Both the position numbers and the translations under genes were made by a program. Below, one piece after another: positions 48,470 through 58,164 of a DNA stretch of 64,000 nt. The stretch's first letter is position 1. Every line of letters starts with the position of its first letter. The notes beneath the pieces are model-generated. The model did no database searches and was not told the origin of the DNA. It saw nothing but the letters and a program-made list of their open reading frames with translations. The stretch covers positions 1 to 64,000 of the forward strand of contig JAVTVY010020298.1 of assembly GCA_036873755.1 (NCBI GenBank). Reading direction: 5' to 3'. This DNA comes from Hanleya hanleyi. Taxonomy: Eukaryota; Mollusca; Polyplacophora; Lepidopleurida; Hanleyidae.

Positions 48470-48560
48470 AATACCAGGACGCGAAAACACGAGTTTTCTT
48501 GTTTTCGCGTATTCGCATTTTCGCGTTTTCGTGTTTTTGCGTTAATATTATAGATGCGAG
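48470..48560. repeat. Cryptic simple repeat of TTTTCGCG / CGCGAAAA words
   Basis: Words of the type ACGCGAAAAC, TTTTCGCG, TTTTCGTG and ATTCGCA alternate in both orientations, giving a self-complementary stretch. A shorter relative lies at 47570 (TTTTCGCGGTTTCGC). Confidence 0.7.
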
Positions 48561-48948
48561 AATGCGAGATGGCCGCATCTGGCTTCCAAAGCCCATAACT
48601 TCTGAGTGAAGCTTTTGATAGTCTGGAATATGCAGCTTCACTGTGCACCCATCACACACGGCTGATGTTTTATAAATTATCTTGGCGAAATTATGGCATA
48701 CGCGAGATCTGGATATTATCCAGCGCTAACGGATTATCACATACATATAAAACTGAAAAAACTGTTCGTTCCTTAGAACGATAAAAACTATAAAACACCA
48801 GTGGTCAACTCATACAATAAAAGAAATGGATAAAACACGTCCGGACTGTTTGAGACATACAGCACAGACTAGCATAAAATGTAAATGGCGGCTTACAACA
48901 CCTAAAGTAAAGTACCCGGATATTCAGCCCCATCTATCTACTGAATAT

Positions 48949-50475
48949 TCAATAATGTATTCTGGAACGTACTAGATTCGGATTCTTAGAACGACTGAAA
49001 GACGTTCGAATCGGTGGAAGTAGTGCAACCAATCTGGAACTCAAAACTTCATGTTTATTCTGAATAAAGTGTTTAATAAGACGAATATTGGGGGAGTATT
49101 TCATGAAAAGTGGGAGAAATTCCAGACGCTGTTGAGCTTTTTTTGGCAAAGCCGAGTTTTGGTTGCTTTTGCTCATATCTGCTTTGATTTTTCTCAAGCC
49201 ACTAGCGGAATAGCCTCGCTTTAAGAGTGCTTTGATAAGAATGTAACAAGCGCTATTAAAATCGCATTCATTGTAACAAATACGGCGGTATCTTATAAAC
49301 TGAGACTTCACGATGCCTCGGAAAGTATACGGAGGATGGAATGAAGAATGATGCAACAATTGGTGACTGTCCGTTGGCTTGAAGTATACTTTACTATCAA
49401 ACCTCCCTGAAGATATAAATCTACTACCTTTACAAATGGTAACATCAAGGAATGGAACAGAATGTAATTGAACATTATGTTGCAGACGGATATTGGATTT
49501 ATGTTCATTCAATATATGAACAAAGTCCCGAAATTCATCAGGTGTGCCAGGAAAATCCCCGAAAATGTCATCTAGGTGGCGCTTCCAAAGGAGAGGTTGG
49601 ATAGGACACTTGACGAGAGCCTTATTTTCCAAATCGGCCATAAATATATCGGCATATGATGGGGCAAAACGTTTGCCCATAGCAGTGCCTTTGACCTGAA
49701 GGAAGTGCTTAGGGCCAAAAGAAATAGGGTTCAGTCAATAGTATATGTATTCTGCTACCCGGGCCATTTCGCTGCCCGAGTCAGACACGATAGGGCGCCC
49801 TTTTGGCATACGTAAGTTATGCCAAGATCGAATATCTTTATGTATTTTGGGTAATAGATAGAATATCCTGTCACGACATGCACTTACATCTGTTAAATAA
49901 TCAAATTCCTTTATAGTTATATTTCTTTCACGATAAGTATCAAACAGAATATGGTTAATGAGGTTTTGGTTTTCAAGCAACAATGGATGTTCAATGGGAA
50001 CATAATATTCAGAATCTTCCAATTGTCTGAGAGCCTCAGCTATATACAAGGATTTGACCATAACAACTGTGGCCCCTCCTTTGTCTGCCGATTTAATGAT
50101 AATATCGTGACATTTAGAGAGCGAAAGCATAGCTTCTCGTTCTCTGGTTGAGAGATTATCACGAGGATGAGTATAAGGAAAAATAGAGATAATGACAAAG
50201 TTGTGATTTGAATCGATGGATATCGGAGCATAACTGGTGCTCTTCCGGTCTACATTTAGATTTCATCTTGAGACGGCCTTTCTCTAATGGGCCAGTGTCT
50301 TTCTCAAGAAAATTTCTTCAAAACGGGAGAGAATCGGTGTCGGTACAAAAGACAACCCCTTCTCTAATAGACTAATTTCAGCGTCCGAAAGGTGACGAGA
50401 AGAAAGATTATAGACTGTGCTAGACGTTTTAAACAATTGTAAATAGAGATTCCTTTTTAGTTTTCCTGATCATTG
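48949..50475 (-). pseudogene. PLE-2 reverse transcriptase (Penelope-like), broken
   Basis: N-terminal pieces YNLSSRHLSDAEISLLEKGL and SFVPTPILSRF, a frameshifted stretch, then DIIIKSADKGGATVV (the PLE-type IxKxADKGG motif), LLPKIHK, and GRPIVSDSGSEMARVAEYI. At 49735 an in-frame TGA follows, and the frame resumes as LNPIS directly joined to FGPKHFLQVKGTAMGKRFAP. The stretch between, which should hold RT motif A (D-x-x-SLYTNI type), is missing, about 90-100 residues. The YxDD box reads HLDD (KRHLDDIFG). The C-terminal part (YFKPTD, RGY) is intact to a stop at 48949. No GIY-YIG domain was seen after it. Not catalytically competent. Confidence 0.85.
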
Positions 50476-52023
50476 GTGTAAATAACCCAAGATTTGTACA
50501 GCTTATTAGCTGTTTCTGGTAACCAATGAACACCATCGGCTTGATGCTCGATGTTTATATCAGAGTCAAAATAATGAAAAAAGCTGTCCCCGAAAAACCG
50601 TTGATTGAGCTGGTCAATGAGACACAGTTCCTCTGATGATCCCTTCGACAGGATGATGGGATTAAATATAATTTTGGCATGAGGGAAGCTGCTGCTAATA
50701 GCTACTTTTAGTCAGGAGAAAAGCCCCTTGATATTCCTAGATGAATTGCCGCGATCATTTACCCCTATATTCAGTACTAACTTTTTAATATTAGGTAACT
50801 TTGCCCCCTTGAGTAAGTCACCCAGTTTTTTCATGGTGAAACCAGGTAGTGCAAAAATATGCCAATCTGATTCTGACTCATGTATTCTCGTATGATTGAA
50901 ATCCTCCGGAACCACTTTGGGTGAATTTATGGCCGGAAGTTGAATTCGTAACCTTGCAAAACGAGAAAGGCCGGTACCTCTACGTGGCTGTAATTCAACA
51001 GATTTACAGGCCTGACTTGGAGTGTTTGTCGGAGTAGGGGTCGCCGATGTGAAGAAATGAGCCGCTTTCGCGCGATTGCTAGGGTCCAGAGAAGTCATCT
51101 CTGTCGGACTGCCTCGTTTTTTGTTTGAGGTTGGAAGAGTGGGAGACACATTTGACGTAGGAGGCATTTCAGGGAAGTCTGTCAGTGATGTGTGATCTGG
51201 ACAATCATCCAAAGATCCCGGGCAATCTTCTCTCTCTAGTGAAGAAAACGAATTTCGCAGAGAGAGATTGGATACACTGCCAACTCATTCAACGAGATTC
51301 TGGAAGTGTTTAGATTCGGAGAAGATGTAGAAATATGGGGAACTTCAGAGGTTGAAGAGCGAGATGGCCACTCATCCAAGTGATCTATATCATTGTCTAG
51401 GTTAACAGTGATATCTGAAGATGGTGACTGTGAGGACCAGCCTCCAAGCTGATCATTGTAAACTCTATTAATTAATTCGGATAAAGGCGGTTGTGGGGAA
51501 GTCGCATCCGATTCGTTTTGCAAATCACACACAGTTCAGTTTTTTGTTGTAGGCCCTCGAGCATATGAAAGACTTTGTCTATTAATTCCAGACTAATCTT
51601 TTTATTGCTTCTACGGAGCATCCGTTTGGTGGCATTGATCAATTCCATCGAAGGGCTTTCTGGTAATTGAAGGCTAAGATGATTTAAGAAATTTGTAATC
51701 TCTTGATTATAATGCTCATGGATAGTATTAGAAGTGAAGATTAGCCACTGCTCCGACAAAGCATTCAGCTGGTTAGCAACCTGGTCGTTAGGTACAATCG
51801 GGTAAATTGATGTCCGAACTCGACCAATTTTATTAGACAACCATTGAGGTGCTTTATCCGGAGAAAATAAACTGTTGTGATGTATAAGTCTCACCAATTT
51901 GACACAAGAGTTGATAATGTTGGCATCCGCCACAAATGGTACTCTATCATCCAAATTTTCCCGAAAAATTCGTAAATCAGACCCAAAGGCCGTTTGTTTG
52001 TTCGGAATTAGAGTAATCTTCAT
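50457..52023 (-). pseudogene. PLE-2 ORF1 with SGNH/GDSL-like hydrolase domain, broken
   Basis: About 520 codons in three frames. Frame 1 (52023-51540) is an alpha-helical N-terminal region rich in Asn/Leu (MKITLIPNKQTAFGSD start) ending near a CVICK motif. Frame 2 (about 51540-51265) is a Ser/Pro/Asp-rich linker. Frame 3 (51265-50457) continues Ser/Thr-rich, then the SGNH-like part: WHIFALPGFTMKKLGDLL, LVLNIGVNDR (block III, G-x-ND) and DGVHW (block V, D-x-x-H). A TGA at 50712 interrupts the last frame. The block I Gly-Asp-Ser is not evident; the matching position reads ESDWHIF. ORF1 esterases are known from CR1/L2-type LINEs; here the partner is a PLE RT, with the ORFs overlapping by a few bases. 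Confidence 0.65.
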
Positions 52024-52428
52024 GTTGGATTACAAGCGTCTAGTCCGTCATTCATAATCCAGCCGTCGTCCATTAGAGAATATCCGCGTCCATAATCCAA
52101 AGACATATTCCATTTTCCACATAACAGTATTAGCACCAAATTCAAAAAGACAATCATAGTATACATAAACATAGGCTTGTTTCCTGCAAGAGAGAAGCGG
52201 TCAACAGTTATCAATGATGCCGGCAAGACATCATGATGTTCCAAAAATATCAAATCCGTATCGCTGATCAGTATTCTTAATCCATAATATTCGTTATAGA
52301 GTCGTCATCTAAAAAAGATGTATCTCAGTCACGCTTTGATTGTGACTGTTCATATGAGTACCATGAGGATCTTGAAGTACATGGGTTCATACGGCCCTAG
52401 CCCCGGGTTAAGCGGAATTAGACACAAG

Positions 52429-54821
52429 TTACGAAACGTAGCGCCATAGATCTTGCACGCTACGTTCGTATTTTGCTATCAGCATGCGATATGTATCGCC
52501 AAATTTGAGAAACTTTGAGTGGAGGCGCTTGGTGGAATAGCCCTGTTTTATAAGTTTCTGCAACAATGTTTTGTGACGTTGATTAAAATCATCACATATA
52601 ACACAGGATCTAGCAAATGCTACTAAGCGAGATATGTATACGCCATATGCAGGTCCCACTGGAATATTACTATCCAGAAAGGGATAGTTTACGATGTCGA
52701 AATTGTAATCATCTCTTTTGTCATAAAGTCGACGAGAGAGAATGCCCGCTTCATTTTTATAGAGATAGAGATCTAAATAAGATGTGCCTGTAGGGCTATC
52801 TGTAGTTTCCTTCAAATCCAGTGAAGGTGGATATATATCCTTCACTGCGTCATTTATATAGCGATTATCCACAGCGAGAAGATCGTCTATATAGCGTTTG
52901 GTGAATGAGAAGGAACGGGCTTTGAATGGATCGGTTTTGAAAGCGCCTGCATATAGTCATATTCATAAGAGAACAGATACAGGTCAGCCAACAGGGGTGC
53001 ACAATTAGTACCCATTGGAATACCTATATGCTGCTGATATATTGTGTTGCCAAATTTCACATAGATATTTTTAATGAGAAATTCAAGCAACTCTATAAAC
53101 AAAGAAACATCCCATGAATGATATCTCTTGTATGTAGTCGAGCTAAAGAATGCTTTATGGCTTCCGACATTAATATATCTACGATCAGTTTTCTTGAACA
53201 CAGATACTATTAATGAACTTAGACGGTCAATAAGGTCCTGATGAGGGATTGTAGTATAGAGAGTCGAGAAATCCCATGTGGATACATGTCTGTACGGTAT
53301 GTGACCTTTAGCATCAAGCTCTACCGTAAGACATTTTGAGTTTTTCAATATCCACATACATTCAACGCCAGAAATAGTGGCGCAATACCTTTCCCAAAAT
53401 GCTTTTACCTCCTGAAGGGCCCTCGTCATTAGGGTTGAAAGAAGCTTGGTGGTGCAGGTTCTAGAACCAGCTATGAATCTAGCTTTGTATGGTGATTTAT
53501 GCATTTTGGGAGTCCAGTATATTTTTGGTATGTCGTTATGATTGGTTGGAAGACAAATACCTCTTTCCCTGAGAAACTTTTTGTGATTGTTAAATAAATC
53601 TTCCAGAGTAAATGCAGTTTGGGAGTAAGTAGACGTATTTGATGAAAATATGTCTACACTCAATTCTTTAACCAGCACCTGGTAATAGTAATATTTACAT
53701 ATGAATATTATATTATTCGGAGCTTTGTCTGCTGGGACTATGACGAATTTACTCTGGAGATTTGCTAGAACTTCTTGCGAATTGAGGTTTCTCAGAACTT
53801 GTTTTGCTTGGGGAAGAGTACTTCTGTCAATATGGCGGATTGTTTCAACGACCTTGCTCTTGGTGAGGTCCAGCCAATCAGCGAGTACTGTAGGTTCAAC
53901 TTTTTCTCGCTTAGACCAATCAATAACATACTGTTCCAATGCAGACAGGACTATCTTCTGGTCGGCCTTCATATTTATTCTTCTTGGCTCTCTATATTTA
54001 GGTCCCTTCATCAGGAGTAATTTCAGATCCTTATCACTCACCACATCAAGGTCACCAGTCACAATATGTTTGCATGGTGTATAGATAAAGTTCGACGATT
54101 CACAATCACAACTATAGCCTCCTGACGTGTATAAGTCCCAGTCAAACTCCTGGACAGCATTGGAGTAATTGAATATTTTGGTGGCTATAGATTTAGTGTA
54201 CTTATATGAAATGCAAGGAGGTTCTGTGAAGTTAAAATAGTTTGGTACAGCGTTGCGTACCTCTGGATCGTTCAGGATTCGAGGTAAATTAATGATGTCC
54301 AGTCCTTTATCTAAGTAGTTGAGTTTCAAGAAAAGCCGATCTTGAGAGGTTTCGATTATGTTTACTGGACGATACAACCGAAAATACGCTATATCTTGAC
54401 ATACTTTAATGATTTTTGATGGTATTATATTTCCTGAAGACGCAGATTGTTGTATATCTCTGGCTATTTGATCTAAAGCCCTCAGAGGTAACGCATACAG
54501 AACTGTACGTACGCTATGTATACTATTGGGTGTGTTAGTTAAACCCACTAAGTAATTTAAAGTGATATGATCGTGAATCATCGAACTATTAAACTTTCGC
54601 CAACCATGGCTGCGATGTCTCCTTTGATGAGGTTTAAATAGTTGGGTAATGTTGGATATATTTGAACGGCGGTTTGTAGCATTGCCGAACCCACTGACAT
54701 TATCATTTAAACCAAACGGAAACACTGACCCAAGTTCTAGCATCCAGAATAATTCCCGCTGTCGGATTTTTCTCTCAAATCCAAAAGGGGAATCCTCGTG
54801 GTGAGCTCTCAAATCTAGCAT
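52429..54821 (-). pseudogene. PLE-1 polyprotein: Zn motif plus reverse transcriptase, one frameshift
   Basis: The main frame is 644 residues. Residues 1-45 (RQRELFWMLELGSVFPFGLN) match the RE..W...L.T..P.GLN tail of PLE GIY-YIG endonucleases; the GIY..YIG core itself is not upstream in this copy. About residue 235-255: YSCDCESSN...CKHIVTGDL, a CxC-type zinc motif. About 375: FVIVPADKAPNNIIFICK. About 425: IYWTPKMHKSPYKARFIAGS. About 515: WDFSTLYTTIPH (motif A). About 600: GIPMGTNCAPLLADLYL. The frame is lost near 52935; the next frame carries the YIDD active site (FTKRYIDDLLAVDN) and continues to RSVQDLWRYVS at 52429. All RT catalytic motifs survive, so a single frameshift is the main lesion. 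Confidence 0.85.
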
Positions 54822-55020
54822 CAGAAATCAAGTGCAGTTAAAGCCAAAGGACCTGCTGATACAGCATATAAAAGACATATAAGAAACAGGTCGGCAAGAA
54901 GGAAGTTAAAAGATCTATTGAGCTTCAACATCCATGGTTGTCATACTGACAAGTGAACATGAACCCAACACCGTGTATGTACACAACGTGCAGATATGTG
55001 CAAAAAATAGAGAGGAAACA

Positions 55021-55078
55021 AACGAGTACAAAGTCCCATTTGTATTCATATGAATACAAATGGGACTTTGTACTCGTT
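55021..55078. repeat. Perfect 58-bp palindrome
   Basis: AACGAGTACAAAGTCCC through TGTATTCAT is followed at once by its exact reverse complement (29 bp per arm, centre between 55049 and 55050). It lies in the 5' region of PLE-1, immediately beside a second hairpin. Absence of mismatches implies a recent origin or active maintenance. Confidence 0.95.
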
Positions 55079-55160
55079 CGAAAGCGCTTGGCGATTAACT
55101 TTCTATATAGAAAGCTAAATCGTCAAGCGCTTTCGTCAATAATAGACTTCATCAGGAGGA
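55079..55160 (-). ncRNA. Candidate hammerhead-like ribozyme remnant with long hairpin
   Basis: On the minus strand: CTGATGA (55155-55149), AGTCTATTATTGAC (possible stem II, three pairs with a mismatch at its base), GAAA (55134-55131), then a long hairpin, GCGCTTGACGATT pairing with AATCGCCAAGCGC through CTTTC..TATATA..GAAAG (55131-55081), ending TTTC. CTGATGA...GAAA is the hammerhead core, and hammerheads are known in the terminal repeats of Penelope-like elements. Against it: the stem II base pair next to the core is A-C, and stem I is not clear. Confidence 0.35.
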
Positions 55161-55263
55161 AATGAAAAGTAGGGATTAGAAAAACTACAGTAAATAATGG
55201 AATCCCGAAAAACGGTATACCGGTCTCATAACTGGAGAGTCTATCTATATCATGTGTATAGTA

Positions 55264-55326
55264 AGAGAGATATAGAGAGGGAGTTAACGTCGCGTTCAGC
55301 TAGAATTCAGCCATATAGTGACGACC
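55264..55326 (+). repeat. Diverged copy of the GTGAGT-headed repeat
   Basis: GAGAGGGAGTTAACGTCGCG, TTCAGC, AATTCAGCCATATAG and TGACGACC correspond position by position to 41645-41706. Confidence 0.55.
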
Positions 55327-55403
55327 AATAAGTCCAATACCCTCTAAAATCATGTTTATTGTATATATAGTTGGAACGACCGGATCAGTTGAAGCCAGGT
55401 AGA

Positions 55404-55664
55404 GATAAAACTGAAAAAACTGGACGTTCTTTAGAACAATACAAACCATAAAACACCAGTGGTCAACTCGTACAATAAAAGAACTGGATAAAACACGTCC
55501 GGACTGTTTGAGACATACAGCACAGACTAGCATAAAATACAAATGGCGGCTCACAACACCTAAAGTAAAGTACCCGGATATTCAGCGCCATCTATCTACT
55601 GAATATTCAAAAATGTATTCTGGAACGTACTAGCGTGTCTTGCAGATTCTTAGAACGACTGAAA
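55404..55664 (-). mobile_element. PLE-2 copy 2, 3' part
   Basis: About 95% similar by eye to 48747-48986 over the 3' UTR and the last dozen codons of the RT. It is cut at 55665-55668 (GACG) by the LTR element and resumes at 63436. Confidence 0.9.
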
Positions 55665-55668
55665 GACG

Positions 55669-55976
55669 TGTAGTAATTACAGCTACATAGATATCAGCCA
55701 GTATAGGAAACAGGCTTATCTGCCGGTTAAAACCCTGAGAGAAGTCGTCTGAACGTCTTGTCAGTCCAAGGTCAAGTCCTTCTCTGGCTTCTTTTCCAAG
55801 CCCGCGAGTTACTCTCATTGGCTAGAGGGCAATCAGCGCCCTCTACCAAGGGGAGAGAGAGGAGACAATTCTTGTAATAATAAAGCAATTGTCTCCCCTG
55901 CATCACTGACCTAATGTTCGTTAATAGTCTGTTATAATCTATTTACTGACAAGTGAGAAAACCTATTCTCACTACA
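55669..55976 (-). repeat. 3' LTR (308 bp)
   Basis: TGTAGTAATTAC...TTCTCACTACA as written on the plus strand. It includes AGAGGGC..GCCCTCT, a potential hairpin. Confidence 0.95.
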
Positions 55977-55997
55977 CCCTTCTCCCTTTTCTTTTTT
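55977..55997 (-). promoter_or_regulatory. Polypurine tract of the LTR element
   Basis: On the minus strand AAAAAAGAAAAGGGAGAAGG runs up to the 3' LTR, 21 uninterrupted purines. It primes plus-strand DNA synthesis. Confidence 0.9.
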
Positions 55998-56369
55998 GGG
56001 GTAGGGCATACCAGCGACTGACAAGAGTCTAAAACTCCAGCAAAGTATTCCCAATGATAAAAAGCATATCATAAAAGTACGGAACTGTACCTAAAGCTTT
56101 CTCTACTTTGAACTGGGCTAAAACCCGGACATAACCTAAGAACAATCTACGTAAAATTAGTCCGACAATAAAATACCCAACCCCAGATCATGGAAGCTGA
56201 TCTCTAACCCCAACCCTCAGGTCGATTTTTCAGCAGACCTCTAATTTCCCCCAAGGAGATCCAAAGGAGCTGGAGCGAACTGGCCCACTTTTGGTACCAG
56301 TCCGACTCACTCTGGAATCTACCTTTCCCCCCCAACCTCCCCTTCCCATCATAAAATAAGGGCCCACTC

Positions 56370-57000
56370 AATTTATAATCTGTCAGCCCCTCTTAAATTG
56401 AGAGACTGGCTATCCTATACAGCCTGTCAAGAAACAGACTGACTAAGGAAATACTTGCCAGACTCTCCTAAATTGAGGGACTGGCTATATCAGACAGTCC
56501 GAGAATAAGTTTGACAAAATGCACCTGACATTTTATAATCTGTCAGCCCCTCTTAAACTGAGAGACTGGCTACACTATACAGCCTGTCAAGAAACAGACC
56601 GACTACTGAAATAATTGCCAGACTCTCGTACATTGAGGGGCTGACTATATTAGACAGTCTATCAAGTTTTGACTAACGACAATAGCGACAATAACTTTTA
56701 GACTGTCAGCACTCGTTGAGAGCTTGCTGAGTTTGAAAACCTATCAGTCCCTGATAAATTGAAAGACTGGTTACAATATACAGCCTGTCAAGAAACAGAC
56801 TGACTACTGAAATTATTGCCAGACTCTCCTAAATTGAGGGACTGGCTATATCAGATATCCCATCAAGAATAGTCTGACTTAGGCAATAACTGCAAGACAC
56901 TCAGTCGCTCAATAGTTGATTGACTGGCTAGCGAACATAGTCTGACTAAAACAGTAACTGCCTGTCAGTCCTCCATACATTGTGGGACTACTCATATAGC
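56370..57000. repeat. Tandem repeats, GTCAG...GACTGGCTA units
   Basis: Units of about 158 bp (starts near 56379 and 56537, then a diverged one at 56740), each made of two related halves with the words CCTAAATTGAGGGACTGGCTA and CAGCCTGTCAAGAAACAGAC. It lies between the gag-protease ORF and the 3' LTR, where pol would be in an autonomous element. Confidence 0.85.
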
Positions 57001-58160
57001 TCAAGGCTTCAGGAAACCAGTATCGTCTGTATGCATCAACAGAGACACACCCATGAAGAATCAACGCATGTGAAACACCCGTGCACAAGGTGCCGCTAAC
57101 ACATCAACTCAACATGTGGATGAAGCTGCAGGGCCAGAAGGAATATCGGAATCCATGAACAGAAGTGCACTGCGTTGCTAACGTTGCCGCATTGCCAATG
57201 ATTAGTTAGCCAGGGTCTGAATAAACATATCCAAAATGATCCCCGAATTTGATCAGACATAATGCTTCACAGCGAGCATTTAACCAAACAAGGTCAAGAC
57301 TTGTCCGATGTCTGACTTTTATTTCAGATCCTGATTCATTAAATTAAACCGGGATGACAAACACCGGCACATAACGCACTGAGGCTTCCATAGAGAAGAC
57401 ACAAGCAGAGTTGTGGCCACAAACTCCTCTGGTCCTGTGTCTCCAACATGGATTGCCCCGTCATTCTCTCCCTTTGTTAAATCATCCCTCACAATTCGCA
57501 CACCTCTCCTCGGCAAAAACTCATGTAGCATCCACGTAACTTCCATTTAACCATTGCCGAATGATGTGCCAACCGTGAGGGCTGAACCCACAGATAAAAT
57601 TTAACCCAACCCACCATTCCACAACCACATCCACTCCAGTTTCACTCAAGCCTTTCTCCAAACCCCCTAAAAAGTTGAACATATCTCCATCACACAAGCA
57701 CGCAACACACACTGCACATTTTTCCAACACACATCACATGTTCTCCCAACACACCAACTGTTCTAAAATAGGTACACACACCACACTCTACTGAACACCC
57801 AATCTACCAAAAATGATCATTCTAAAATATAGGCCCACACATCACAAATCAACCAACACACCATTATCCAACACCCCACATCACTATTCAACATCCACAC
57901 ATATCACAGAATTCTTGTCAGACATTTTATCCTTTTTTTGTTATCTTTCCCCAAAACCCAAAAAACAACCTACACAACATCAAACGAAAAGGCCACATCA
58001 CCTACATCAAAATACAAAGACATCACCAACATCAAAATCAACTCAAAACAGTGTGCTAGATGGCACCACATGCCAATGCCCACTGTCAATCTGCATTGCC
58101 CCCTAACATTACCAATGCTAAAACAGAACTAAATTAAGGCTCTGTCCAAACCGGTCAGGA
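57001..58160. other. LTR-element tail without recognisable coding
   Basis: CA-rich on the plus strand at 57700-58100 (recurrent ACACATCAC / CAACACAC words). Two overlapping minus-strand frames at 57730-57521 and 57546-57319 together give about 140 residues with no recognisable domain. They could be a pol or env remnant or chance; I cannot support either. Confidence 0.4.
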
Positions 58161-58164
58161 TGCA

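Larger units (their letters stand above)
48747..52027 (-). mobile_element. PLE-2 copy 1: Penelope-like element with SGNH ORF1
   Basis: Minus strand order: ORF1 with an SGNH-hydrolase domain (52023 to 50457), RT ORF (about 50475 to 48949), 3' UTR to about 48747. The 3' boundary is defined by where similarity with copy 2 (55404 onward) begins, at ATAAAACTGAAAAAACTG. The 5' side directly abuts the fixed 3' terminus of PLE-1 at 52028, so either PLE-2 inserted next to it or the 5' end is truncated here. Confidence 0.8.
52028..55165 (-). mobile_element. PLE-1: Penelope-like element, Naiad-type layout
   Basis: Minus strand order: hairpin-rich 5' region (55165-55021), leader, polyprotein (54821 to 52429), 3' region with a fixed terminus at about 52028 (also seen in fragments at 36522 and 47522). 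The N-terminal residues resemble the end of a GIY-YIG domain, and a Cys-rich motif lies before the RT, the arrangement described for Naiad PLEs with permuted domains; the assignment is inference. The many 3' fragments in this window show the family has been active and prone to 5' truncation. Confidence 0.75.

Noticed and set aside
48433..48659. Arg/Lys-rich ORFs (KTRKRENANTRKQEN)
   Set aside because: Product of the CGCGAAAA cryptic simple repeat.
57319..57730. Possible env or pol remnant in the LTR element
   Set aside because: Two overlapping short frames with no recognisable domain or catalytic motif; not enough to call.
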